In this document: piece by piece, positions 26,251 to 35,142 of the stretch
How the letters are laid out: each line of letters opens with the position of its first letter
Numbering within the stretch: the first letter of the stretch is position 1
From: Candidatus Poseidoniaceae archaeon
GTDB lineage: Archaea; Thermoplasmatota; Poseidoniia; Poseidoniales; Poseidoniaceae
Length of the DNA: 48,913 nt
Direction: 5' to 3'
Assembly (NCBI GenBank): GCA_949373265.1
Contig: CASICT010000026.1
Coordinates: 1-48,913, forward strand
Notes under the pieces: generated by a model
Seen by the model: only the letters and a program-made list of their open reading frames with translations
What the model was told of the DNA's origin: nothing
Database searches by the model: none
Position numbers and translations under genes: made by a program

Positions 26251-26631
26251 TCAGACACGGCGTCCACGACGTCCGCCTTTCTTCTTTGTACCATCGTGAG
26301 CAATAGGAGTGACGTCCTCGATACGAGTAACTGTAACTCCAGCACGAGTTAGGGCACGGATTGCAGCTTGTGCACCAGGCCCGGTACTGTTTGCTTTGTT
26401 ACCACCAGGTGCACGATACTTGACGATAACTTGAGTGAATTCTCTTTCTTTTAATTGATCGGCCATACGTTCTGCTGCACGTGTTGCAGCGAATTGTCCA
26501 CCTGAATCTTTTGAGGACTTTACTACCTGTCCACCTGAACAAGTTGCGATAGTTTCTGCACCGGTTAAATCGGTAGCAGTCATTAACACATTGTTGTAAC
26601 TAGAGAAAATGTTGATTATTGCCTTACGCAT
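26251..26631 (-). CDS. rps11: 30S ribosomal protein S11 (uS11)
   Basis: Ribosomal small-subunit platform protein. INIFSSYNNVLMTATDLTGAETIATCSGGQVVKS is its diagnostic N terminus, and the C terminus IEDVTPIAHDGTKKKGGRRGRRV is the standard rRNA-binding basic end. The ATG at 26631 overlaps the S4 stop (TGATG); the GTG one codon earlier is less likely. 126 residues. Translational coupling to S4 is expected. Confidence 0.97.
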   Translation of the reverse strand: MRKAIINIFSSYNNVLMTATDLTGAETIATCSGGQVVKSSKDSGGQFAATRAAERMADQLKEREFTQVIVKYRAPGGNKANSTGPGAQAAIRALTRAGVTVTRIEDVTPIAHDGTKKKGGRRGRRV

Positions 26632-27293
26632 CACTTGTCGCCTCCTTCTGTAACTGTGTCTTCTGCTTTAGGTGCTTCAGCAGCAGATTCTTTCACTACC
26701 TCGGCATCAGCCTTAGTTGCTTCAGGATCAACTTCTTCCTCTGCGTATTCAGCAGATTCACGAACACCAAGGATTGTCTGGCGGATTACGTGGTTCTCAT
26801 CATTCAAGTTGGAGCGAGGATGGTAGCAAATTAACTCTTCCTCGTCGCGCTGAACTGGGTATGAAGGAATTGTAACCTTCTGGTCGCCGATACAGATTTG
26901 TCCATGGGTTACTAGTTGGCGAGCCTGCTTCATTGAGCATGCAAGGCCTTTGTAGTAAACTTGAGCTTGGAGACGGCGGTTAAGGATGTCTTCTGCAGAT
27001 AGAGACAGTATGTCGTCAAGAATTGCATCGCTAGCAATAAGTCCCTTTCTGTTAAGCGACGCTAACAAAGCATCCTTCTCACGTGAGTAGTGACCCTCTG
27101 ATGTATCAACACGGCCAATCAACTTCATTGCTTGACCACGAATACGACGTAGAGCTGATTTGGACTTCCAAATTTCAGTCATGTTCTTTAGACCGTGATT
27201 TGCTTGAATAGCATGTTCTTCTTCGATTCTGTCAGCCTTCCATGGATGAGGAGGGGTGTCGTACTTAGAGCGAGCAAATTTTGGATGTCCCAT
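26631..27293 (-). CDS. rps4: 30S ribosomal protein S4 (uS4)
   Basis: Primary 16S rRNA-binding protein of the small-subunit body. MGHPKFARSKYDTPPHPWKADRIEEEH is the archaeal N terminus, and the S4 RNA-binding domain (RRLQAQVYYKGLACSMKQARQLVTHGQICIGDQKVTIPSY) is intact. The last 35 residues are an Ala/Glu/Asp-rich low-complexity tail (AEVVKESAAEAPKAED), longer than in most archaea. The start is preceded by GGAGGAATTAG. It follows S13 after 15 bp and overlaps S11. Confidence 0.97.
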   Translation of the reverse strand: MGHPKFARSKYDTPPHPWKADRIEEEHAIQANHGLKNMTEIWKSKSALRRIRGQAMKLIGRVDTSEGHYSREKDALLASLNRKGLIASDAILDDILSLSAEDILNRRLQAQVYYKGLACSMKQARQLVTHGQICIGDQKVTIPSYPVQRDEEELICYHPRSNLNDENHVIRQTILGVRESAEYAEEEVDPEATKADAEVVKESAAEAPKAEDTVTEGGDK

Positions 27294-27308
27294 TTCTAAT
27301 TCCTCCTA

Positions 27309-27770
27309 TCACTTTTTGCGCTGAACTCCAAGAGTCAGTCCGAAACGGCCATTGGAACGACCGCGCTGTCCACGTACCTTGTGTCCGCCAGCATGGCGTA
27401 CTCCACGGTAACACTTGATTGAACGAAGACGGGAAATATCATCTTCGTGGGTGAGTTTGAGTTCCTGTCCAGACAGGTGAAGTTCGTCGCCGGACTCTAG
27501 GTCACGTTGACGGTTTAGCATCCATAATGGGACATTTTGAGCGTAACTCTCGATAGCCACTCTCAGAGTTTCTTGCTGAGTTACATCGAGATGGCCCGCC
27601 TTCATGCCAGGTTCGAAGCCTGTAATGGTGCAAATATTTGCAGCAGTTCGGTCCCCAACACCACGAACTGCGGTTAGTGCGGTCCCTAGAGGTTTGAGAC
27701 CGTCGATATCGGTGTCAGCCATACGAAGCATGTAGGAGAAGTCTTCTCCCAATTCCTGATCATTTGCCAT
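27309..27770 (-). CDS. rps13: 30S ribosomal protein S13 (uS13)
   Basis: Small-subunit head protein contacting the 50S central protuberance and P-site tRNA. The archaeal form is seen: FSYMLRMADTDIDGLKPLGTALTAVRGVGDRTAANIC, the helix-two-turn-helix, and the basic C terminus RHAGGHKVRGQRGRSNGRFGLTLGV. 153 residues. The ATG at 27770 has AGGTGA 9 bp upstream. It opens the operon; the promoter lies in the 149-bp spacer before it. Confidence 0.97.
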   Translation of the reverse strand: MANDQELGEDFSYMLRMADTDIDGLKPLGTALTAVRGVGDRTAANICTITGFEPGMKAGHLDVTQQETLRVAIESYAQNVPLWMLNRQRDLESGDELHLSGQELKLTHEDDISRLRSIKCYRGVRHAGGHKVRGQRGRSNGRFGLTLGVQRKK

Positions 27771-27828
27771 GGTAGTTCACCTGTTAAACGCGTACAACAT
27801 GATGTCGAGCGACTTTGCGACAAACAAC

Positions 27829-27860
27829 CCCTATATCAAGACCGCGATTACTCATTCGCG
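27829..27860 (-). promoter_or_regulatory. Promoter and dyad upstream of the S13 operon
   Basis: On the minus strand CTTGATATAG (27831-27840) is a TATA-like element about 60 bp before the S13 ATG. Immediately upstream, CGCGA (27843-27847) and TCGCG (27856-27860) form a 5-bp dyad with an 8-base spacer. A T-run just downstream of the methyltransferase stop, within the same 149-bp spacer, may end the upstream transcript. Confidence 0.4.
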
Positions 27861-27919
27861 AGACTGCGCCACGAAAGTGTGGTTTTGAAAAAATGCTGTT
27901 CGCAGTGCTTAGAGCCATC

Positions 27920-29146
27920 TTAGGAGATTAAACACAACAGTAACATCGAATCTTCGGGTTGTTTGGCGACGAAACCGATGTGGCTTCCCCCCCTAGCCGT
28001 AAGTTGCCGGTCGATGCTCCCTTGGAGCCTAGGTTGTAGTTCTGGTTCTAGCGAGACCCGAAGGGTCAGTTTACCAAACCCATACTCTCTTGCAACATCC
28101 ACAATACGCGGAATTGCCTCTTCTGAAATGTCGCTATGAACAAGTTTCACAATCTTTCCTGTCGCTTGAACCAGAAGTGATTGATTTGTGTCGTTGAAAA
28201 CGAATGGGCCTGAATGGTGGATTTGAGGCCTTCTTCCTTCGGAGATACTCCATGTAATCTCTTGCCCAGGTAGCGTCTGGTTCAGGAATTCTGTCGCCAA
28301 GCCTGATTCTACTAAGGCTGCATCCAAAATACTCACGTATTCGCCTTTTCTAGGGGGCCTTCTATGAGGTGAAATCAGCGACATGTTTCCTTCTACAGTT
28401 GCTGGCTTATTCTTGAGAGCAGGAGGTATACGGACAAAACGACGTTCCACGCCCGGGGAAGATAATTGTCCAAGCCAAAGAGATAGCCTGTCTATGCGCC
28501 CTCTTCCGCGACTAGTCCACACCCATGTTTTACCAATCCCTGGCCAGTATTTCTCCACAATTGTTTCAACTTCTAATCGTTGTTCAGATAATAACCTCGG
28601 AGACAAATCTAGCAGTATTGCTGGGCCCCGTTCACCATTGATCAATTGGTCTTTCCATGCTTCAAAAACTTCAGGTAATTGTGGCTCCATTTCATCCAGA
28701 CCATGTGTTCGTGAATTTCTGGGCCTTGCCGGATCCAGGTGTAACATAGCAACCTTTTGTGAAGGTGTTACAATAGTTCCATCACCCACCATAATCCTTG
28801 AACCTAGTAATGCTGAGTCAAATCCATGTTGTGATACTCTAAGGAAGTTAGAACTCGCTGCGTTTGCTGTTGCTTCATCTAATTCAATTCCTAAACCTTC
28901 TCTGCCCATCATTGCACAGTATGCTGCAAGTTGAATTCCGCTACCACATGCAGGGTCGAGAATGATTCCCTTTGGCACATTAAATTTCCTTACCATTTTC
29001 GCCCTTTCAATCGCTACTTGCCAGGGGGTAGCGAGTGGTTTAGCTTGCTCTGCATAATGAAAGACTAACCCCTCTGGGGCGGTTGAGTCTTTGATAGTCG
29101 GACCACTAAGGTCTGCGTCGAGTGGGTTCAATTGCAAATTACTCAC
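27920..29146 (-). CDS. SAM-dependent methyltransferase, THUMP-like type
   Basis: A 408-residue class I methyltransferase. The SAM-binding motif I is IILDPACGSGIQLAAY (DPACGSG at 64-70), preceded by PLATPWQVAIERAKM. VAMLHLDPARPRN is a DPAR-type motif as in the bacterial THUMP-like methyltransferase family, and DEMEPQLPEVFEAW matches the following helix. The C-terminal half (about 190-408) resembles the THUMP-like domain, suggesting an RNA substrate. Substrate and modified base cannot be read from sequence. It starts at a GTG that overlaps the pyrE stop (GTGA), so the two are coupled. Confidence 0.75.
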   Translation of the reverse strand: MSNLQLNPLDADLSGPTIKDSTAPEGLVFHYAEQAKPLATPWQVAIERAKMVRKFNVPKGIILDPACGSGIQLAAYCAMMGREGLGIELDEATANAASSNFLRVSQHGFDSALLGSRIMVGDGTIVTPSQKVAMLHLDPARPRNSRTHGLDEMEPQLPEVFEAWKDQLINGERGPAILLDLSPRLLSEQRLEVETIVEKYWPGIGKTWVWTSRGRGRIDRLSLWLGQLSSPGVERRFVRIPPALKNKPATVEGNMSLISPHRRPPRKGEYVSILDAALVESGLATEFLNQTLPGQEITWSISEGRRPQIHHSGPFVFNDTNQSLLVQATGKIVKLVHSDISEEAIPRIVDVAREYGFGKLTLRVSLEPELQPRLQGSIDRQLTARGGSHIGFVAKQPEDSMLLLCLIS

Positions 29147-29736
29147 CCGGAAATATCTGAACGAACCAAAAGGCTCTCAAAAGCGATTCCTGCTTCCGCA
29201 AATGCCTCTTTTCCGCCTTCTTGGCGGTCTAGAATAGTAATGACTGCAACTACTTTGCAAGGTGTTTCTTCTTCGATACGCTTAACCGCTTTGATTGCAG
29301 AACCCCCGGTGGTGGTTACGTCTTCGAGGATAATCACATTCCCACCTTCGGCAATGGAGGTTCCTTCTATGCCAGGGGGATTATTTGTCTTACGGCCACC
29401 TCGGCCTTTTGCTTGCTTTCTAACCATGAAACCAAGTCTATCTGAGGTGAAGTCCGTTGCTATAACTAGAGCCGCTAGAGGGACTGCTCCGAGTTCTAAC
29501 CCTCCGACGAAATCGGCACCGATTTCATCACATCTTAAGTTCATCAATTCGCCAACAAGACGCCCTGCTTCTGGAGTCATCATCACCGGTTTCATATCGA
29601 AAAACCAACGTGATGTCCTCCCACTAGCCAAGGTGAAGGCGTCGTCGGAGCCCCCGTCAAGGAAAGCGAGGTCCCGGACCATGTCAACTAATCGTGCCCA
29701 ACGAGGGTCTTGGCGTAATGTAGGCGGTACCGACAT
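29143..29736 (-). CDS. pyrE: Orotate phosphoribosyltransferase
   Basis: Joins orotate and PRPP to give orotidine-5'-phosphate in pyrimidine synthesis. 197 residues, full length. FTLASGRTSRWFFDMKPVMMTPEA is the orotate-site segment, GGLELGAVPLAALVI the flexible-loop start, MVRKQAKGRGGRK the catalytic loop, and NVIILEDVTTTGGSAIKA (133-150) the PRPP-binding motif. Gene order with the methyltransferase on one side and polD2 divergent on the other puts nucleotide supply beside replication. Confidence 0.95.
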   Translation of the reverse strand: MSVPPTLRQDPRWARLVDMVRDLAFLDGGSDDAFTLASGRTSRWFFDMKPVMMTPEAGRLVGELMNLRCDEIGADFVGGLELGAVPLAALVIATDFTSDRLGFMVRKQAKGRGGRKTNNPPGIEGTSIAEGGNVIILEDVTTTGGSAIKAVKRIEEETPCKVVAVITILDRQEGGKEAFAEAGIAFESLLVRSDISG

Positions 29737-29839
29737 GGACTATGCCATCCATTTGTGACGGATGAACCTTCCCTCCAAACAACGGAGAGTTGAGTGAGAG
29801 TCCTTATGAGCCACCGCTGTGAAGCCGTGAGGGATAGCC

Positions 29840-32800
29840 ATGAGTCAAGAGGGTGCGAAGGATGTCCACGACCCTCTCCTTGGGCTGGATATTGATCGTC
29901 TCGAAAAGGAAATGGATTCATATCACGATTGGTTTGATGAACGTACAGAAGAGGCTTACCAAATCGCCGCTAAGGCTAGAGAGAAAGGCTTAGATCATAC
30001 ATTAGTTGTTGAAATCCCTCGCGCTTCGGATTTAGCAAGTAGAACTGAAAAACTTCTAATCCATCACCTAGAAGGTGTAGAGGTTGCTGATGATATTCGA
30101 ATATTGCTCGCCGAATATGACAGAGAAACCACCTCGATTAAGATGGCGACAATGGTCGCGAAAAGGTTCCGAGAGGCCGGATTTGATTTACAGAAAAGCA
30201 TCGATGTTGCACTTCGAGTAGGATTAGCAATTTTGACCGAAGCCGTATTGGTTGCGCCATTAGAAGGAATAAGCGAAGTTAGATTATTATCAAATGTAGA
30301 TGGGTCTCAGTTTCTCTCAATACACTTCGCAGGCCCTATTCGAGCAGCGGGCGGTACTGCACAAGCTCTTGCCGTTCTAATCGCTGACATGGTTCGAAGA
30401 GAATTGAATGTTGATGCATACAAACCAACCGACGATGAGGTTGAAAGAGTCAAAGAAGAATTTGGATTATACCGCGGTGGCCTACAATACCGCCCACCTC
30501 CAGAAGAAGTTGATACCATAGTTAGAGCATGCCCTGTAATGATTAACGGCGAATCTACCGAAGATATCGAATGTGCAGGTTATGGGAGAGTTCGTAATAT
30601 TGACGATGCACGAATTAGAGGGGGTGTTCTTCTCGTTATAGGAGAAGGGCTGTGTCTTAAGGCTCCTAAGATTCAACGCCATACAGAGCGCCTAAAGGTC
30701 CCTGGTTGGGATTTCATCTCTACATTTGCAAACAAGAATAAGGCAGAAGAAGAAGGTGTTAATGCCAATGGTTTCAAATCTAGAAAGGTTCCAGAAATTT
30801 CGAAATTTATGAAGGATATTATTGCAGGTAGGCCGGTTTTTGGCGCACCTCTTGAGCCGGGGGGTTTTCGCCTCAGATATGGGCGGGCGAGACCTTCAGG
30901 ACTTGCCGCTGGATCTTGTAATGCAGCCAGTATGGCGGCTATGGATGATTTCATCACCGTCGGCACTCAAATGAAAATCGAAAGACCTGGAAAGGCCTGC
31001 GCAATCACTCCTTGTGACATTGCAGAAGGGCCTTGGGCCATTTTGAGAGATGGTGATTTTAGGCGATACGATGACGTAGTTTCATTTAGAAATAATAAGG
31101 CTAATGTCGCATGTATTTGGGATAACGGAGAACTTGTTCTAGGCTATGGAGAGTTCATGGAGAACAACAAAAACTTGGTCCCAGCCGGCTATTCGCATGA
31201 TTGGTGGAGTGCAGATTTAATTGATGCTTTAGATAGTGAACAAGCGGTAATTGACTTCTGTAGAATCATGGTGCTGGACAGGAAGTCCATGCCAGAGGGG
31301 GTGCCAGGATTACCGATTAATCAATCAACAAATATGGATGAGAGATTCCATACTAGGCGTAAATGGAGAAACGTACTAATCTCGCTCAAACCGTCATGGG
31401 ATTCTGCTAAGGAAATCGCAATTAGATTCTCTACCTCCCTCGTTGGCCCACACAATCCTTGGTGGCTAGATTTGCCGATTGAATGGGCTCCTGCGCTATT
31501 GAAAGCTATTGAAACGTCAACCATTAGAGATGGATGCTTGCGTTTCATCTCAGGGGTAAAAGGTTGGGATAGTGAAGAGATGGAAGTGTTACGTCCCGAA
31601 AATGAGCAAGCATTGGATTATGAAACAATGCCAGGCCCGAATATTCCTGTTGAATCTGGTATTTTTGATTCAAGCGTACCCCATAGTTGGGTGCTCAGAA
31701 TTCATGGGTTGGTGAAAGGTTCGGCCCTAATGCTAGGGCTTGCTCATCATCATGAGGGTGATGATTTGGTAATTACAGAAGGATGGCAAGCCTTGTTAGA
31801 CGGTCTTGGATTTTCTTCGAATGGTAAGCAACCTCTTCGAATTGAAGATGCTGCTGTCATATTTAGAAATAGAATTCAAGACCTTAGAGATGCCGAAATC
31901 ATTCTTGCTGCTGAAAGAAAGCGTAAGGGTGAGTTAGAGAGTAAGCGCTCATCGGTTAGAATTGCTGCTGAAACTGCCGCTAGACAGAGAGGTTTAGGAA
32001 TTGCTGAAACCGACATGATAGGGAAGGAAGCCGCAGATAAATTACCAGACCCCGGCCCTGAACACCCTGAGAAATTCCTTCGGGCCCAAATCTTAGAAGA
32101 TGACCACGCAGTTGATGGAATTATGACTCAGGTTAGACAGATTTCAAGAATAAGATTGGAGCATTCCGCGCCTGTCAGAATAGGTTGCAGAATGGGCCGT
32201 CCAGAGAAAAGCGCCCCGAGAGAAAAACCAACTGTGCATTCATTATTCCCATTGGCTCTATCCGGTGGAAACCAAAGATTGGTTGGCAATGCAGCAGAAC
32301 AGCAAGAATTACGCGTACAAATGGGTGTTAGATTTTGCACAGTCTGTGACAAAAAGACTCCGATGATAACTTGTAATCACAGAAAATTGGATGATTTTGG
32401 CGAAAGCCGTCCCGGTGAAACTTGTGGTGGAAGAACTGAATTGAGAATTTCTAGCGAAAAAGAAAAGTCGAGGCGTCGCGGTGAATTACAAACTATCAGA
32501 CTCGACAATCTCCTCGAAGATGCTCGAATTTCTCTCGGCCTTGATCGTGTGCCAAAACGAATCAAGGGAGTAAAGAAACTGATGAGCAAAAATCAGACAC
32601 CTGAACCGATTGAAAAGGGTATTTTACGCGCTAAGCATGGCCTTCCTGTATTCAGAGATGGGACCATTCGGTTTGATATGAGTGACGTTCCAGTTACACA
32701 TTTCACTCCCGAAGAGATAGAAGTAGAATGGAGCCAATTGAAACACCTAGGATACACTAGTGATTGCTTTGGTGAAGAATTGTCTAGGAATGACCAGTTG

Positions 32801-33883
32801 CTGGAACTTTTCCCGCAGGATTTCATTTTAGCTAAGAACGGGGCTGAATATTTCGTTCGTGCAGCACAATATATTGATGATTTATTAGTTCGGTTTTATG
32901 GGATGGAGCCGTTCTATCATGTTCAAAAACCCGAAGATTTAGTTGGCCAGTTGATCTGTGCATTAGCACCACACACATCAGGTGGCGTATTATCCAGATT
33001 AATCGGATTCACAGATAGTTCGGGAGGATATGCGCACCCGCTCTTCCATGCTTCTAAGAGACGAAATTGTGATGGTGACGAAGATGCCATCATGTTACTG
33101 ATGGATGGTTTACTGAATTTTAGTAGAGAAATTTTACCATCAAACCGAGGTGGTCAAATGGATGCACCATTGGTTTTAACCACCAGACTAAATCCAACCG
33201 AAGTCGATAAAGAAGCATTGAACGTTGATTCGGCATGGCATTATGAACGATGGTTCTATGAGGCTACAATCGAACAACCGCATCCAAAAACTCTCGCTAA
33301 TAGAATGGACTTCGTCGAGCGTCGTCTTGGCTCAATTGCCGCTGTAAGAGGCCTCGGCTTTACTCATTCAACCAAGAATATGTCTGAAGGGCCTAGTCTA
33401 TCTGCATACAAAACTCTCGAGACAATGATTGACAAAATGAATGGTCAGTTGTCTCTTGGGCATCGGCTGAGAGGTGTTGATGTTAGAACCGTAGCATCAA
33501 GTGTTGTTCGCTCACACTTCTTGCCAGATCTGCGAGGTAACCTTGTCGCTTTCACGCGTCAAAAAGTTCGATGTCTCAAATGTGGGCACTCCTATCGCAG
33601 AATGCCGTTGGCTGCAAAATGCATACAGCCTCCTAAACAAAGTGGTCGCGGTATGAGTGCTTTTGGAGTGCGTAAGGCGGAAGGTGAAATGTGTAACGGG
33701 AATCTTGCTCTAACTGTAACCGAGGGTGCTGTAAGGAAATATATCAAAGTTACAAAGCACGTAATGGAAACATATGGCGTTGACCATTATACTAAGCAAA
33801 ATGTAGAATGGTTGGCCGATAGTGTAGAGAGTCTATTCAGTAATGATAAAGCTAAACAAATGAGTTTGTCTGACTTCTTATGA
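29840..33883 (+). CDS. polC: DNA polymerase D large (catalytic) subunit DP2
   Basis: Catalytic subunit of the archaea-specific family D replicative polymerase, working with the DP1 exonuclease subunit. 1347 residues. N-terminal GPIRAAGGTAQALAVLIADMVRRELN and the KVPEISKFMKDIIAGRPVFGAP region are typical. The catalytic double-psi beta-barrel motif RRNCDGDEDAIMLLMDGLLNFSREILPSNRGGQMDAPLV has NCDGDED at 1076-1082. Cysteine pairs (FCTVCDKK, CLKCGHSY) mark zinc sites. The last residues, QMSLSDFL, form a PCNA-interacting peptide (Q-x-x-L-x-x-F-L). No intein is inserted, although this family often carries one. The stop abuts the next gene on the other strand. Confidence 0.97.
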   Translation: MSQEGAKDVHDPLLGLDIDRLEKEMDSYHDWFDERTEEAYQIAAKAREKGLDHTLVVEIPRASDLASRTEKLLIHHLEGVEVADDIRILLAEYDRETTSIKMATMVAKRFREAGFDLQKSIDVALRVGLAILTEAVLVAPLEGISEVRLLSNVDGSQFLSIHFAGPIRAAGGTAQALAVLIADMVRRELNVDAYKPTDDEVERVKEEFGLYRGGLQYRPPPEEVDTIVRACPVMINGESTEDIECAGYGRVRNIDDARIRGGVLLVIGEGLCLKAPKIQRHTERLKVPGWDFISTFANKNKAEEEGVNANGFKSRKVPEISKFMKDIIAGRPVFGAPLEPGGFRLRYGRARPSGLAAGSCNAASMAAMDDFITVGTQMKIERPGKACAITPCDIAEGPWAILRDGDFRRYDDVVSFRNNKANVACIWDNGELVLGYGEFMENNKNLVPAGYSHDWWSADLIDALDSEQAVIDFCRIMVLDRKSMPEGVPGLPINQSTNMDERFHTRRKWRNVLISLKPSWDSAKEIAIRFSTSLVGPHNPWWLDLPIEWAPALLKAIETSTIRDGCLRFISGVKGWDSEEMEVLRPENEQALDYETMPGPNIPVESGIFDSSVPHSWVLRIHGLVKGSALMLGLAHHHEGDDLVITEGWQALLDGLGFSSNGKQPLRIEDAAVIFRNRIQDLRDAEIILAAERKRKGELESKRSSVRIAAETAARQRGLGIAETDMIGKEAADKLPDPGPEHPEKFLRAQILEDDHAVDGIMTQVRQISRIRLEHSAPVRIGCRMGRPEKSAPREKPTVHSLFPLALSGGNQRLVGNAAEQQELRVQMGVRFCTVCDKKTPMITCNHRKLDDFGESRPGETCGGRTELRISSEKEKSRRRGELQTIRLDNLLEDARISLGLDRVPKRIKGVKKLMSKNQTPEPIEKGILRAKHGLPVFRDGTIRFDMSDVPVTHFTPEEIEVEWSQLKHLGYTSDCFGEELSRNDQLLELFPQDFILAKNGAEYFVRAAQYIDDLLVRFYGMEPFYHVQKPEDLVGQLICALAPHTSGGVLSRLIGFTDSSGGYAHPLFHASKRRNCDGDEDAIMLLMDGLLNFSREILPSNRGGQMDAPLVLTTRLNPTEVDKEALNVDSAWHYERWFYEATIEQPHPKTLANRMDFVERRLGSIAAVRGLGFTHSTKNMSEGPSLSAYKTLETMIDKMNGQLSLGHRLRGVDVRTVASSVVRSHFLPDLRGNLVAFTRQKVRCLKCGHSYRRMPLAAKCIQPPKQSGRGMSAFGVRKAEGEMCNGNLALTVTEGAVRKYIKVTKHVMETYGVDHYTKQNVEWLADSVESLFSNDKAKQMSLSDFL

Positions 33884-34453
33884 TTATTGAGGCCGCACTG
33901 GGTCTTGCCAAATCGCCGATGTTGTATCGGTTGATTCTGTAGTTCTCTCAGCCGCTGTAGCATCGATTTTATCTAATTTTTTCTTTATCACATTTCTAAC
34001 AATGGTTTCACCATATGCTACTAACAACGTGGCAAGTGAAAAAATTATGGCGCCAGGTACAAGTGCGTTCTTTAATGGCCACGTATAGAGGGTGGTAGTG
34101 GATTCTACACCTTCTTCCACCACGGTGAATATGATTATCTCGCCCTCTTCAGTAGAGGAAGAAAAGGTAATGCAATCATCATCTGTAGTGCCATTCCAAG
34201 AATATAGAGTTTTAGAATCCATCTGCATATTGATACTTACGTTGTAAATTCCGCCATTGATAGATTTGAAACAATGGACTAATTCATAATCACTATTGTC
34301 GCCAATAAGTGCTGTGATATCACCCTCTCTTTCAGGAGAAAATTCGGCTCCTGGCCGATTAATCTCTTGGCTAGCACTTTTTTGAGTCAGGGCATACCAA
34401 CCTGAATTCACGATAATGAGGGCTACTATCCACAAAACGTGATTTTTCTTCAT
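33884..34453 (-). CDS. Small two-pass membrane protein of unknown function
   Basis: A 189-residue protein with a first transmembrane helix or uncleaved signal anchor (VLWIVALIIVNSGWYAL, residues 6-22). An extracytoplasmic beta-rich region of about 115 residues with two cysteines follows (VHCFKSINGGIYNVSINMQ, DDDCITF). The second helix is ALVPGAIIFSLATLLVAYGETI near 142-163, with a polar cytoplasmic tail. No family recognised. The ATG at 34453 overlaps the stop of the mptE gene (TAATG), so it is coupled to it; a longer start at 34498 is possible but would lie inside mptE. Confidence 0.6.
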   Translation of the reverse strand: MKKNHVLWIVALIIVNSGWYALTQKSASQEINRPGAEFSPEREGDITALIGDNSDYELVHCFKSINGGIYNVSINMQMDSKTLYSWNGTTDDDCITFSSSTEEGEIIIFTVVEEGVESTTTLYTWPLKNALVPGAIIFSLATLLVAYGETIVRNVIKKKLDKIDATAAERTTESTDTTSAIWQDPVRPQ

Positions 34454-35082
34454 TAATCTGCCTCCAACGAAAGTAATTGTAATACTTTGTTCATCCACTT
34501 TAACTTGATTAATTTTCGTTTTTCGTCAGTCACTCCAGACCAAGGTCCAACTTCATTGGTTGAAAAGCCAATTAGTTCGACCTCCTCGGCACCTAATGCA
34601 AATGCAATACATACTGCCCTGTCACCATCTGTAAACCCCCCGGGATTATACATTCCTTCGATGTTGTTTGGAGTTTGGTGGGTTAGAATAATCTCTTGAT
34701 TCTCATCGACAAGTGAAAGTACATTCTCCCAGTCAGCAATATTGTCCCCATGGGCATGAAGACAGATTGGAATTCCTTTGTTCAGGGCCTCTTCAAGATG
34801 AGGCATTCCGTCGCCATCACTTACAATTAAAACAACGTTTGAATAATTTGCTAATGCCCCTACAGCACCATCTGCAACAATAGTTGGTAGTGTTGGAATG
34901 TAATTTGCAGGAGTTGCCGCTCCTACAACTATTACCTTACCTTTTAGAGATAGATCGGAAGTCGGATTTTGGCAGGCACCCAGAAGTTTGATTGCACTTT
35001 GAAAATCAGATTCAAGACTCCAACCAAAAGATTCCCGAACCGCATCCTGAATGCTAACCAACTCTTGGTTTACCGGCTGCAT
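34453..35082 (-). CDS. mptE: 6-Hydroxymethyl-7,8-dihydropterin pyrophosphokinase, MptE type
   Basis: Transfers pyrophosphate from ATP to 6-hydroxymethyldihydropterin in the archaeal pterin/folate or methanopterin pathway. The diagnostic core is VLIVSDGDGMPHLEEALNKGIPICLHAHGDNIADW, then LTHQTPNN and NPGGFTDGDRAVCIAFALGAEEVELIGF, the DUF115/MptE signature. The C terminus DEKRKLIKLKWMNKVLQLL also fits. The ATG at 35082 gives 209 residues; longer versions would run into the priL promoter. The gene is divergent from priL, with under 100 bp between them. Confidence 0.85.
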   Translation of the reverse strand: MQPVNQELVSIQDAVRESFGWSLESDFQSAIKLLGACQNPTSDLSLKGKVIVVGAATPANYIPTLPTIVADGAVGALANYSNVVLIVSDGDGMPHLEEALNKGIPICLHAHGDNIADWENVLSLVDENQEIILTHQTPNNIEGMYNPGGFTDGDRAVCIAFALGAEEVELIGFSTNEVGPWSGVTDEKRKLIKLKWMNKVLQLLSLEAD

Positions 35083-35142
35083 CGATTCAAGCCAACCCGA
35101 TATCCCACATGAATAAGAGGGTTCAAATGCCTCGCTCCGGAA

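Noticed and set aside
27771..27919. Possible tRNA gene in the spacer before S13
   Set aside because: No cloverleaf or T-loop sequence could be found on either strand.
29840..33883. Intein in polD2
   Set aside because: Checked around the catalytic motif and the zinc sites; no inserted splicing-domain sequence, and length is accounted for by the polymerase.
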